A DNA stretch of 11,821 nucleotides from Chloroflexota bacterium (lineage in GTDB: Bacteria > Chloroflexota > Limnocylindria > Limnocylindrales > CSP1-4). Position 1 is the stretch's first letter. Each line of letters starts with the position of its first letter. Below the pieces are notes generated by a model, which was not told the DNA's origin, did no database searches, and worked only from the letters and a program-made list of their open reading frames with translations. Below, one piece after another: positions 6,355 through 11,821 of this stretch. Both the position numbers and the translations under genes were made by a program. The DNA lies in NCBI GenBank assembly GCA_003158495.1, contig PMJT01000174.1, positions 1-11,821 on the forward strand. Direction: 5' to 3'.

Positions 6355-7041
6355 GTGAAAACCGTCCTGGTCGTAGACGACGAACCGCGCATCGTGGAGC
6401 TTGCCCGGGACTACCTCGAGCACGCCGGTTTCGGCGTGATCACGGCCGTGGACGGCCCCTCGGCCCTTACCGCGGCCCGCATCCGCAAGCCGGACGTGCT
6501 GGTCCTGGATCTCGGCCTGCCGGGTATGGACGGGCTGGACGTGGCGCGCGCCATCCGCCGCGACTCGATGATGCCAATCATCATGCTGACCGCCCGCGAC
6601 GACGAACTGGATCGCGTCCTGGGCCTGGAGATCGGGGCCGACGACTACGTTACCAAGCCCTTCAGCCCGCGCGAACTCGTGGCCCGGATCCGGGCAATCC
6701 TGCGGCGCGTCGACCGCGAGACGGAGCCGAGCGACCGCATCGATATCGCCGGCGTTTCGATCGACATCGCTCGAATGCGCGTCGAAGTCGCCGGCCGAAC
6801 CGTCGAGCTGACGCCGACCGAATTCCAGCTTCTCGTCGCCCTCGCCCGCCAGCCCGGCCGCATCTTCACGCGGTCCCAGTTGCTCGATGCAATTCACGGC
6901 GTGGCCTTCGAGTCATACGAACGGGCTATCGACGCCCACGTCAAGAACCTGCGGCGCAAGCTCGAGGACGATCCGGGACGCCCGAAGTTCGTCCTCACGG
7001 TCTACGGCGTCGGCTATCGGTTCGCCGAGGAGCCCGAGTGA
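6355..7041 (+). CDS. OmpR/PhoB-family response regulator
   Basis: This 228-residue cytoplasmic transcription factor is activated by phosphorylation from the kinase encoded next. The receiver domain (about 1-115) has the acidic pocket Asp8-Asp9, phospho-acceptor Asp52 in VLVLDLGLPGMDG, switch Thr79 in MLTA, and Lys101 in the TKPF motif. The C-terminal winged-helix DNA-binding domain (about 128-226) shows VELTPTEFQLLVALARQPG, AIDAHVKNLRRKLEDD and the closing TVYGVGYRF, all typical of the OmpR subclass. The start is a GTG at 6355 with AGGATGAG 6 nt upstream, and it fits the conserved beginning KTVLVVDDEP. The stop overlaps the kinase start (GTGA, 7038-7041). OmpR proteins usually bind direct repeats with an 11-bp period. 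One such repeat lies upstream of the nearby protease gene. Confidence 0.96.
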   Translation: MKTVLVVDDEPRIVELARDYLEHAGFGVITAVDGPSALTAARIRKPDVLVLDLGLPGMDGLDVARAIRRDSMMPIIMLTARDDELDRVLGLEIGADDYVTKPFSPRELVARIRAILRRVDRETEPSDRIDIAGVSIDIARMRVEVAGRTVELTPTEFQLLVALARQPGRIFTRSQLLDAIHGVAFESYERAIDAHVKNLRRKLEDDPGRPKFVLTVYGVGYRFAEEPE

Positions 7042-8294
7042 GCGATCCGAACTCAGAACCGCCCCGCGGCCCCGATCGCTACTCCAACTACCGGGGCCGC
7101 CGCGGCCGGCACGGCCACCCATTCGGGCCTGAAGGACCGTTCGGGTCGGAAGGACCCTTCGGGTCGGAAGGACCCTTCGGACCCGGCGGCCACTGGGATC
7201 GACGGCGCGGCCGGCCCAAGTGGTGGCCGCGCGATGAGGCCTGGCCGCCGACGTCGGAGTTCCCCTGGCGCAAGGTACGGCGGCGGTTCATCGTTCGCTT
7301 CGCGATCGGCGTCTCGATCCTGTTCACGCTGGTCGTTCTCGGGCCCATCGTCCTGATCGGCCAGCTGCTGACCGCGACCGGCCTCCAGTCCCCTCTCTCG
7401 AGTATCGCAGCCGTCGTCATCGTCCTGTTCCTGTTCGCTGCGCTGAGCGGCACGGCCCGTGGAGCAAGGCGGTTCGCGGTTCCGTTCGGCGACCTCATCG
7501 AGGCCACTGGCAAGGTCGAGTCCGGCGACTACACCGCTCGCGTCTCGGTGCCGGACCGCGGCATGCGCGAGATTCGCTGGCTCGCCGAAGCCTTCAACTC
7601 GATGGCCGCCCACCTCGAGACCGACGAGCGGCAGCGCCGATCGCTGCTGGCCGACGTGAGCCACGAATTGCGCACGCCGCTGGCGATCCTGCGCGGCGAG
7701 CTCGAGGCGATGATCGACGGCGTACACCCAATCGACGAAGCCCACCTTTCGGCGGCCGTCGACCAGATCGGGATGCTGACCAAGCTCGTCGAGGATCTGA
7801 GGACGCTCGCCCTCGCCGAAGGCGGCACGCTGGCCCTCCACAGAGAGCCGACGGACCTGACGATCCTGGTGCGAGAAGCCGCGGCCTCGTTCGACGGCCT
7901 GGCCGCCGCCGCCGGTGTTCGGTTCGAGATTCGAATGCCGGACGACTCGCCGCTGCTGGACCTGGACCCGCTCCGAATCCGGGAAGTTCTGTTGAACTTA
8001 GTTGCCAACGCACTGCGCTATGCACCCAGCGGCAGCGCCGTTTCGATCACCGGAGAGACGCGCCGCGGCGCGGTCCGGGTTTCGGTCACCGATGCGGGTC
8101 CGGGGATCGCTCCCGAGGTATTGCCACATCTCTTCGAGCGCTTCGCCCGGTCGGAGGACTCGCGCGGCTCGGGCCTCGGCCTGGCCATCGCTCGCCGGCT
8201 CGTCGAGGCCCACGGCGGCTCGATCGCGGCCGAACGCCCGTCCGGCGGCGGAACCACTATCGCCTTCGAACTTCCGACGGTGCCCGCGGCATAG
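7038..8294 (+). CDS. Sensor histidine kinase with minimal extracytoplasmic region
   Basis: This 418-residue membrane kinase should phosphorylate the response regulator whose gene it overlaps by GTGA. The N-terminal 80 residues are cytoplasmic and odd: four PFGxxG repeats (28-51), then a Trp/Arg/Pro-rich stretch. Two membrane helices (about 86-113 and 120-137) are joined by only about six residues, so there is no external sensor domain. A HAMP-like linker follows (about 140-195). HisKA contains SHELRTP with phospho-acceptor His209. The ATPase domain has the N box NLVANALRYA (320-329), G1 box DAGPGIA (352-358), LFERFAR (365-371) and G2 box GSGLGLAIARRL (377-388). The GTG at 7038 is the coupled start. 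A kinase of this layout probably senses a signal within or at the membrane, or through a partner such as the small membrane protein upstream. Confidence 0.95.
   Translation: MSDPNSEPPRGPDRYSNYRGRRGRHGHPFGPEGPFGSEGPFGSEGPFGPGGHWDRRRGRPKWWPRDEAWPPTSEFPWRKVRRRFIVRFAIGVSILFTLVVLGPIVLIGQLLTATGLQSPLSSIAAVVIVLFLFAALSGTARGARRFAVPFGDLIEATGKVESGDYTARVSVPDRGMREIRWLAEAFNSMAAHLETDERQRRSLLADVSHELRTPLAILRGELEAMIDGVHPIDEAHLSAAVDQIGMLTKLVEDLRTLALAEGGTLALHREPTDLTILVREAAASFDGLAAAAGVRFEIRMPDDSPLLDLDPLRIREVLLNLVANALRYAPSGSAVSITGETRRGAVRVSVTDAGPGIAPEVLPHLFERFARSEDSRGSGLGLAIARRLVEAHGGSIAAERPSGGGTTIAFELPTVPAA
7119..7190 (+). repeat. Four 18-bp tandem repeats encoding PFGxxG in the kinase N-terminus
   Basis: Units at 7119-7136, 7137-7154, 7155-7172 and 7173-7190 encode PFGPEG, PFGSEG, PFGSEG and PFGPGG. 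The second and third differ by one base, pointing to recent duplication. Repeat number could vary between strains without breaking the reading frame. The segment lies in the cytoplasmic N-terminus, before the first membrane helix. Confidence 0.85.
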
Positions 8295-8322
8295 CGAAAG
8301 GCGGCCTCTCGGCCGCCTTTCG
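8295..8322. terminator. Bidirectional terminator between the kinase and the convergent protease gene
   Basis: A perfect 12-bp stem, CGAAAGGCGGCC (8295-8306) with GGCCGCCTTTCG (8311-8322), closes a 4-nt TCTC loop. It starts immediately after the kinase TAG and ends 35 bp before the protease stop codon on the other strand. An A-run on one arm and a T-run on the other let the same hairpin work in both directions, although the T-runs are only three bases. Confidence 0.85.
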
Positions 8323-8357
8323 TGACTGCGTCGTATTCCGGCGTGAGCCGGCCCGGA

Positions 8358-9470
8358 TCAGCTTGGCAGCTGGCCCAGGGTCAGGCTGAACGTCGAGTCG
8401 GTCCCGCTCTGGTGCTGGACCTGGATCTTGATTACGTCGCCCGGGTGGTGCGCGGCGACGAGTTCGATGAGGGTCTGGCTATCTGGCGTCGGCGTGCCGT
8501 CCACGGAAAGGACGATGTCGCCCACCGCGATGCCGGCCGTTGCCGCGGGGCCGCCGGCCGTCACGGCGACGATGAAGGGACCGTTCGTACCGTCACGAAG
8601 CTGGACGCCCATGTAGGCTCGGCCGGAATTGGTGACCTTGCCGGTGGCGATGAGTTGATCGGCGACAATCTTGGCCCGGTTGCTCGAGATTGCGAAGCCG
8701 ATGCCCACCGCCGCGCCGCCGAGCTGCGGGTCGGTAGCCTCGAGGGTCGGAATGCCGACGACCTGGCCGTTGAGATCGACGAGTGCGCCGCCGCTGTTGC
8801 CGGGGTTGATCGCGGCGCTGGTCTGGATGGCGTCGGGGAGGGCGTTGCCGGTGGGCTCGCTGACCTGCCGGCCAAGGGCGCTGACGATGCCCTCGGTCAC
8901 GCTCGACTGGAGCCCGAGCGGGTTGCCCATCGCCAGGACGAAGTCGCCGACCGAGAGCGCCGAGGAGTCGCCGAAGGTGGCTGGCACGAGGCCGGTGGCC
9001 GTGATGTGCACGACGGCGACGTCGTCCGGCGGGTACGAACCGACGAGAGTGCCGGTATAGGACTTGCCGTTGGAAAGCGTGACCTTGAACGAGGTCGCCG
9101 TACCGACGACGTGAGCGTTGGTGACGATGTCACCCTTGCTGTCGTAGATGATGCCCGAGCCGAGGCCGGTGTCCGTCTCGATCACGACGACCGATGGCGT
9201 GACTTGCTTGATCACGGCGACGAACTGGTCCTGGAGCGTGAGAGCCGGCCCGGATACTGTCAGCGTGGTGCCCGGCGTGGTCGTGGCGCCCGGAAGGACC
9301 GCCGTGACCGCACCGTTCGTGGGAGTCGGGGTGGACGTGAGGCCTGCGAAGGCCTGAGTGGTCACGCCCGTCTGCGATGCGGCACAGGCAGCAACGAATG
9401 CAGCGACGAACACAAGTGACGCGATCGGGGCGGCGAGTCGCCTGCCGGACCGCCGCGTTTGGGTAACCAT
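8358..9470 (-). CDS. HtrA/DegP-like S1C serine protease with PDZ domain and lipobox
   Basis: This 370-residue secreted protease should degrade or refold damaged proteins outside the cytoplasmic membrane. The ATG at 9470 has AGGAGG 6 nt upstream, while an in-frame extension to 9728 lacks support. Residues 1-28 form a signal peptide ending in VAAC (26-29), so Cys29 may be lipidated. A Thr/Pro/Gly linker follows to about 75. The trypsin-like domain (about 80-275) has the triad His120 in TNAHVV, Asp150 in PPDDVAV and Ser226 in INPGNSGG. A single PDZ domain covers about 285-368 (YMGVQL, GPAATAGIAVGDIV). Most HtrA proteins of Gram-positive type use an uncleaved membrane helix, so a lipobox is a mild variation, and an uncleaved helix remains possible here. 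It converges on the kinase gene across a shared terminator. Confidence 0.94.
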   Translation of the reverse strand: MVTQTRRSGRRLAAPIASLVFVAAFVAACAASQTGVTTQAFAGLTSTPTPTNGAVTAVLPGATTTPGTTLTVSGPALTLQDQFVAVIKQVTPSVVVIETDTGLGSGIIYDSKGDIVTNAHVVGTATSFKVTLSNGKSYTGTLVGSYPPDDVAVVHITATGLVPATFGDSSALSVGDFVLAMGNPLGLQSSVTEGIVSALGRQVSEPTGNALPDAIQTSAAINPGNSGGALVDLNGQVVGIPTLEATDPQLGGAAVGIGFAISSNRAKIVADQLIATGKVTNSGRAYMGVQLRDGTNGPFIVAVTAGGPAATAGIAVGDIVLSVDGTPTPDSQTLIELVAAHHPGDVIKIQVQHQSGTDSTFSLTLGQLPS

Positions 9471-9539
9471 GAACAACCTCCTGCTGGCCGCTCTTCTTGA
9501 TCCTGCGGCTTGCAACTGGCTCCATCCTTGGTCCGGACG

Positions 9540-9556
9540 CTGAAGCAACCCTGAAG
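9540..9556 (-). promoter_or_regulatory. 11-bp-period direct repeat upstream of the HtrA-like gene
   Basis: On the minus strand CTTCAG occurs twice, spaced by five bases (plus strand CTGAAG at 9540-9545 and 9551-9556). It lies 70-86 bp upstream of the protease ATG. A half-site pair with an 11-bp period is the usual layout for OmpR/PhoB-type regulators, and one is encoded in this window. The link is inferred, because a six-base repeat can arise by chance. Confidence 0.35.
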
Positions 9557-9575
9557 TCGCGCCGGAGGGCGCATG

Positions 9576-9590
9576 GCGTTCCGGGAACGC
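9576..9590. promoter_or_regulatory. GCGTTCC/GGAACGC inverted repeat in the protease upstream region
   Basis: GCGTTCC (9576-9582) and GGAACGC (9584-9590) form a 7-bp inverted repeat around one base, about 105-120 bp before the protease start and just past the stop of the AMMECR1 gene. The one-base centre is too tight for an RNA hairpin loop, so a dimeric protein-binding site is the better reading. No binding factor can be named. Confidence 0.3.
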
Positions 9591-9640
9591 GAAGCGCATC
9601 CGATCGAGCAGCTTCCTCTGGCGCGCTCGCCGGCCCCGCG

Positions 9641-10222
9641 TCAGCCGACTGGCGACTTGGCGCGTACCGCGGCTTCGTCGAAGCAGGTGGACTCGAAGAC
9701 GAGCAGCCGGGTCGAGGCCTCGCGCCACGCGTCCGAGGGCAGATTGGCCTTGCGACAGACCGCTTCGAGCATCTGCGTCTCGTCCCAGCCCATCTCCGTA
9801 GCGACCTGTGGCAGCAGCAAGGCCCGGTGGCCGCCGCGCTCGACCACGATGCCGTGACGCCCGGCAACGAAACCCGATGGGTTGGGCAGATCAACCGGCG
9901 GATCCAGCACCGAGATTTCCAGTTCCAGGGCCGCCAGTTCCGACTCGTCGACCGGCAGGAAGCGAGGGTCGTCCAGTGCGGCCGCGGCCGCCGCGTCGCG
10001 GACGTTCTGCCAGAGCTCGGTCTCGAATCGCATCAAGCCGATGCAGCCGCGCAAGCTGCCACGCTCGTGGATCGTGACGAAGGCGGCGGCGGGTTCGGAC
10101 AGGGCAGGCGAAATGCGTGCCGGTACGGCACCTGCGACCGAGCCGCGGCGGACGGCCACCTCGATCGATCGCCTGGCGATGGCGAGGAGTTGACGCTGGT
10201 CCGAGCGATCTAACTGCTTCAC
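9641..10222 (-). CDS. amrA: AMMECR1-domain protein, AmmeMemoRadiSam system protein A
   Basis: This 193-residue protein is almost entirely one AMMECR1 domain. Key marks are the core motif LRGCIG (57-62) preceded by FVTIHERGS (48-56), ALDDPRFLPVDESELAALEL (82-101), which resembles the family's 'DPRF.P....EL..L..EIS' block, LEISVLDPP (101-109), the segment GRHGIVVERGGHRALLLPQV (121-140), and a C-terminal helix bearing WREAS (166-170). The length fits stand-alone prokaryotic members. The start is a GTG (10222-10220) with GAGG about 7 nt upstream. In the AmmeMemoRadiSam grouping this protein co-occurs with a Memo-like protein and a dedicated radical SAM enzyme. The radical SAM gene lies 0.7 kb away on the other strand. 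The chemical role of protein A is not established as far as I know. The Cys of LRGCIG is its most conserved candidate functional residue. Confidence 0.93.
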   Translation of the reverse strand: MKQLDRSDQRQLLAIARRSIEVAVRRGSVAGAVPARISPALSEPAAAFVTIHERGSLRGCIGLMRFETELWQNVRDAAAAAALDDPRFLPVDESELAALELEISVLDPPVDLPNPSGFVAGRHGIVVERGGHRALLLPQVATEMGWDETQMLEAVCRKANLPSDAWREASTRLLVFESTCFDEAAVRAKSPVG

Positions 10223-10314
10223 GTGACGCCTCGGGTGGTTCGCGACGAGGCTGGCGCATCCGGGCCGGCAGCGCCAGAGTCAAATGGCGCGTTCTCCCCG
10301 CCGTCGGCGATCCC

Positions 10315-10320
10315 GTACGA
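10315..10320 (+). promoter_or_regulatory. Possible -10 element for the PPOX-family gene
   Basis: TACGAT at 10315-10320 matches the TANNNT core of a -10 box and would place transcription start near 10327, leaving a leader of about 30 nt with GGAG at 10345-10348. No good -35 hexamer is visible 16-18 bp upstream. It lies in the 134-bp divergent gap between the AMMECR1 and PPOX genes. Confidence 0.3.
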
Positions 10321-10356
10321 TGGTGCCGACCAGCAGACGGACTTGGAGACGGCACA

Positions 10357-10791
10357 ATGATCGACGGGTCGACACGGCTCGGCGCGCGGATCCTGGAGAG
10401 GCTCTTTGCGGACCGCGTGATCTGGATGACGACGGTCGACCGCGGTACCCCGCAGCCGGCCCCGGTCTGGTTCCTGTACGAACGGGGCGAGCTCGAAGAG
10501 CGGATCATCGTCTACACCAAGACAGACGCCCGCCGCGTCGCGAACCTGCGGGACAACTCGAACGTCGCGTTCAACTTCAATTGCACGACCAACGGCGAAG
10601 AGGTCCACGTGGTCCGCGGCCACGGCCGCATCGCCCTGGAGCTGCCCCCGGTGCTGCATTGCAAGCCCTACATGGACCGCTACCGCGACTGGGTCGAAAC
10701 GGACGAGGCATGGGGCCGCACGTTCGAAGGCTTCGCCGCCCAATACTCCGTGCCGATCGAGATCACCGACCTGGCGATCTGGGGCTGGTAA
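10357..10791 (+). CDS. PPOX-class, probably F420-dependent oxidoreductase (Rv3369/TIGR03667-like)
   Basis: This 144-residue protein has the split-barrel flavin/F420-binding fold. It would use reduced F420 or a flavin to reduce a small, unidentified substrate. The ATG at 10357 is chosen for GGAG at 10345-10348 and because homologues begin near this point. The in-frame extension to 10117 runs antisense through the neighbouring gene. Recognisable blocks are VIWMTTVDRGTPQPAPVWFL (21-40), IIVYTKTDARRVANLRDNSN (50-69), VVRGHGRIALE (85-95) and the ending AAQYSVPIEITDLAIWGW (127-144). These match my recollection of the Rv3369 family ('YSVPIR.....RGW'). F420 rather than FMN use is inferred from the family. 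It lies between AmmeMemoRadiSam components A and the radical SAM enzyme, in the same direction as the latter with a 119-bp gap. Confidence 0.88.
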   Translation: MIDGSTRLGARILERLFADRVIWMTTVDRGTPQPAPVWFLYERGELEERIIVYTKTDARRVANLRDNSNVAFNFNCTTNGEEVHVVRGHGRIALELPPVLHCKPYMDRYRDWVETDEAWGRTFEGFAAQYSVPIEITDLAIWGW

Positions 10792-10910
10792 CCGGCACCG
10801 CGCCGTGGACACCCGGCCGGCCAAGCCGCGTCCGGGGAAGCACCTCGGGCCGTTCGGCTCTTTGCCGCGGGACCGCTCCGGACGAGCATGACGGGCGAGG
10901 AAACCTCTCC

Positions 10911-11821
10911 GTGCGACCGTCCCCGCCAGTTCGCGACCCAGCCCAATTACCACCGGCCACGCCCGCCCTCCTGGCAGTGGCGGAGGCCGATGGCGCGGTC
11001 CGCTGTGTCGCATGCGCTCATCGCTGCCTCATCAGACCGGGACGCGCCGGCATCTGCCACGTCCGCGAGAACCGCGACGGGACGCTCGTGACGCTCGTCT
11101 TTGGGCAGGCCGTGGCCGCCAACGCGGACCCGATCGAGAAGAAGCCGCTCTTCCACTTCTACCCCGGCAGCGTGGCGTTCTCCATAGCCACGCGGGGCTG
11201 CAATTTCCACTGCCTGCACTGCCAGAACTGGGCCATATCGCAGGTCACGGGCATGGAGGAAGTCGGCCGGACCTTCCCGCTGCCCCCGGATCGCGTCGTC
11301 GACGCGGCGCGGAGTTACGGCTCGCGCAGCATCGCGTACACCTACACAGAGCCGACGATCTTCATCGAGTATGTTCTGGAAACGGCTCGATTGGCAGCCG
11401 ACGTGGGGCTTGCCAATGTCCTGGTCACCAACGGCTACCAGACTCCGGAAGCGCTCGATCTGCTGGGCGGCCTGATCGACGCCGCCAACGTCGATCTCAA
11501 GTCGTTCGACGACCGTTTCTATCGCCGCGTCTGCGGGGCGAGGCTGGCCCCGATCCTCGATTCGCTGGTGGGCATGCGTGCCCGCGGCATCTGGGTCGAA
11601 GTCACGACGCTGTTGATCCCCGGCCTGAACGACGACCCAGGCCGACTGGCGACGCTGACCCGGTGGATGGTCGCCGAACTCGGGCCCGAAACTCCCTGGC
11701 ACGTCAGCCGCTTCTTCCCGACATACCGGCTGACCGACCTGGATCCAACGCCCGCCGCAACGATCCGAAGCGCCGTGGAGATCGGCCGCGAGGCGGGACT
11801 CCGCCACGTGTACTCCGGGAA
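10911..11821 (+). CDS. amrS: AmmeMemoRadiSam system radical SAM enzyme (3' end outside window)
   Basis: The frame stays open from the GTG at 10911 to the right edge, giving 303 complete codons with no stop. It encodes a radical SAM enzyme with the [4Fe-4S] motif C97-x3-C101-x2-C104 (CNFHCLHC), followed by QNWAISQ. Upstream is a second Cys set, Cys32, Cys35, Cys39 and Cys49 (RCVACAHRC, then GICHVREN), and DPIEKKPLFHFYPGS (73-87). This combination is the hallmark of the AmmeMemoRadiSam radical SAM protein. Later blocks YTYTEPTIFIEY, VTNGYQTPEAL, NVDLKSFDDRFYRRVCG, VTTLLIPGLNDD and HVSRFFPTYRLTD are also typical. The visible end, RHVYSG, is near the family's usual C-terminus, so little is missing. 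The start has GAGG at 10897-10900 and no in-frame ATG is available, while a GTG at 10977 is an alternative. The reaction is not established to my knowledge. Confidence 0.92.
   Translation, partial: MRPSPPVRDPAQLPPATPALLAVAEADGAVRCVACAHRCLIRPGRAGICHVRENRDGTLVTLVFGQAVAANADPIEKKPLFHFYPGSVAFSIATRGCNFHCLHCQNWAISQVTGMEEVGRTFPLPPDRVVDAARSYGSRSIAYTYTEPTIFIEYVLETARLAADVGLANVLVTNGYQTPEALDLLGGLIDAANVDLKSFDDRFYRRVCGARLAPILDSLVGMRARGIWVEVTTLLIPGLNDDPGRLATLTRWMVAELGPETPWHVSRFFPTYRLTDLDPTPAATIRSAVEIGREAGLRHVYSG

Noticed and set aside
5788..6897. A 369-codon minus-strand open frame across the membrane protein and response regulator genes
   Set aside because: It runs through the terminator at 6273-6304 and two well-supported plus-strand genes, and shows no recognisable domain.
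8322..9419. A 365-codon plus-strand open frame across the protease gene
   Set aside because: It mirrors the HtrA coding sequence, is Gly/Arg/Asp-rich without motifs, and starts over the terminator region.
9471..9728. An 86-codon N-terminal extension of the HtrA-like gene
   Set aside because: It would bury the signal peptide inside the protein and overlap the AMMECR1 gene end. The ATG at 9470 has an AGGAGG at ideal spacing.
10117..10356. An 80-codon N-terminal extension of the PPOX gene
   Set aside because: It lies antisense to the AMMECR1 gene start and the divergent gap, is Arg/Gly-rich, and the ATG at 10357 has a ribosome binding site and matches the family start.
10829..10884. A 7-bp inverted repeat (CGTCCGG/CCGGACG) in the gap before the radical SAM gene
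   Set aside because: The arms are 42 bp apart with no supporting stem between them. It is likely chance.
10947..11807. A 286-codon minus-strand open frame at the right edge
   Set aside because: The plus strand encodes a complete set of radical SAM motifs here, so the minus frame is a shadow.
1..11821. Search for CRISPR arrays, tRNAs, insertion sequences, integrases or toxin-antitoxin pairs
   Set aside because: No spaced direct repeats, cloverleaf-like sequence, transposase motifs or paired small toxin-like genes were seen. The only tandem array is the coding repeat in the kinase.

Overview
This is a GC-rich (roughly two-thirds G+C) bacterial chromosomal segment with ordinary housekeeping and accessory genes and no mobile elements. 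Several features point to a high-GC monoderm-like lineage. Exported proteins are lipoproteins with long Ala/Thr/Pro/Ser tethers, there is a PPOX-class protein of the Rv3369 type (F420-linked family), GTG starts are frequent, and an AmmeMemoRadiSam A protein and radical SAM enzyme are present. My best guess is Chloroflexota (a Limnocylindria/Ellin6529-like lineage), with Actinomycetota as the alternative. This is inference from gene content and protein style, not from a marker gene.

Left region (1-2476): three lipoprotein genes. A truncated SGNH-hydrolase-like lipoprotein runs off the left edge on the minus strand. A DUF4232-like lipoprotein follows on the minus strand. Across a 342-bp gene-free divergent region lies a plus-strand lipoprotein of unknown function, whose two halves look like copies of one Cys-bounded domain. 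A hairpin follows it.

Centre-left (2497-5601): a compact exporter operon. A GbsR/MarR-type repressor, apparently on a leaderless transcript, overlaps an ABC ATPase gene by ATGA. That gene overlaps a 12-TM ABC-2 permease gene by TGATG. The regulator probably controls the efflux system it is encoded with.

Centre-right (5749-8322): a two-component module. A small two-helix membrane protein with a Gly/His/Trp-rich tail is followed by a strong intrinsic terminator, an OmpR-type response regulator and an overlapping sensor kinase with almost no extracytoplasmic loop. A perfect 12-bp-stem bidirectional terminator separates the kinase from a convergent HtrA-type (S1C) protease gene. The protease carries a lipobox, and an 11-bp-period direct repeat lies upstream of it. 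This suggests, without proof, a Cpx/DegP-like envelope-stress circuit.

Right region (9641-11821): an AMMECR1-domain protein (AmmeMemoRadiSam A) on the minus strand. Divergent from it are the Rv3369-type PPOX protein and the AmmeMemoRadiSam radical SAM enzyme, the latter cut by the right edge. The Memo-like B component is not in the window. No tRNA, rRNA, CRISPR array, insertion sequence or replication origin was recognised.
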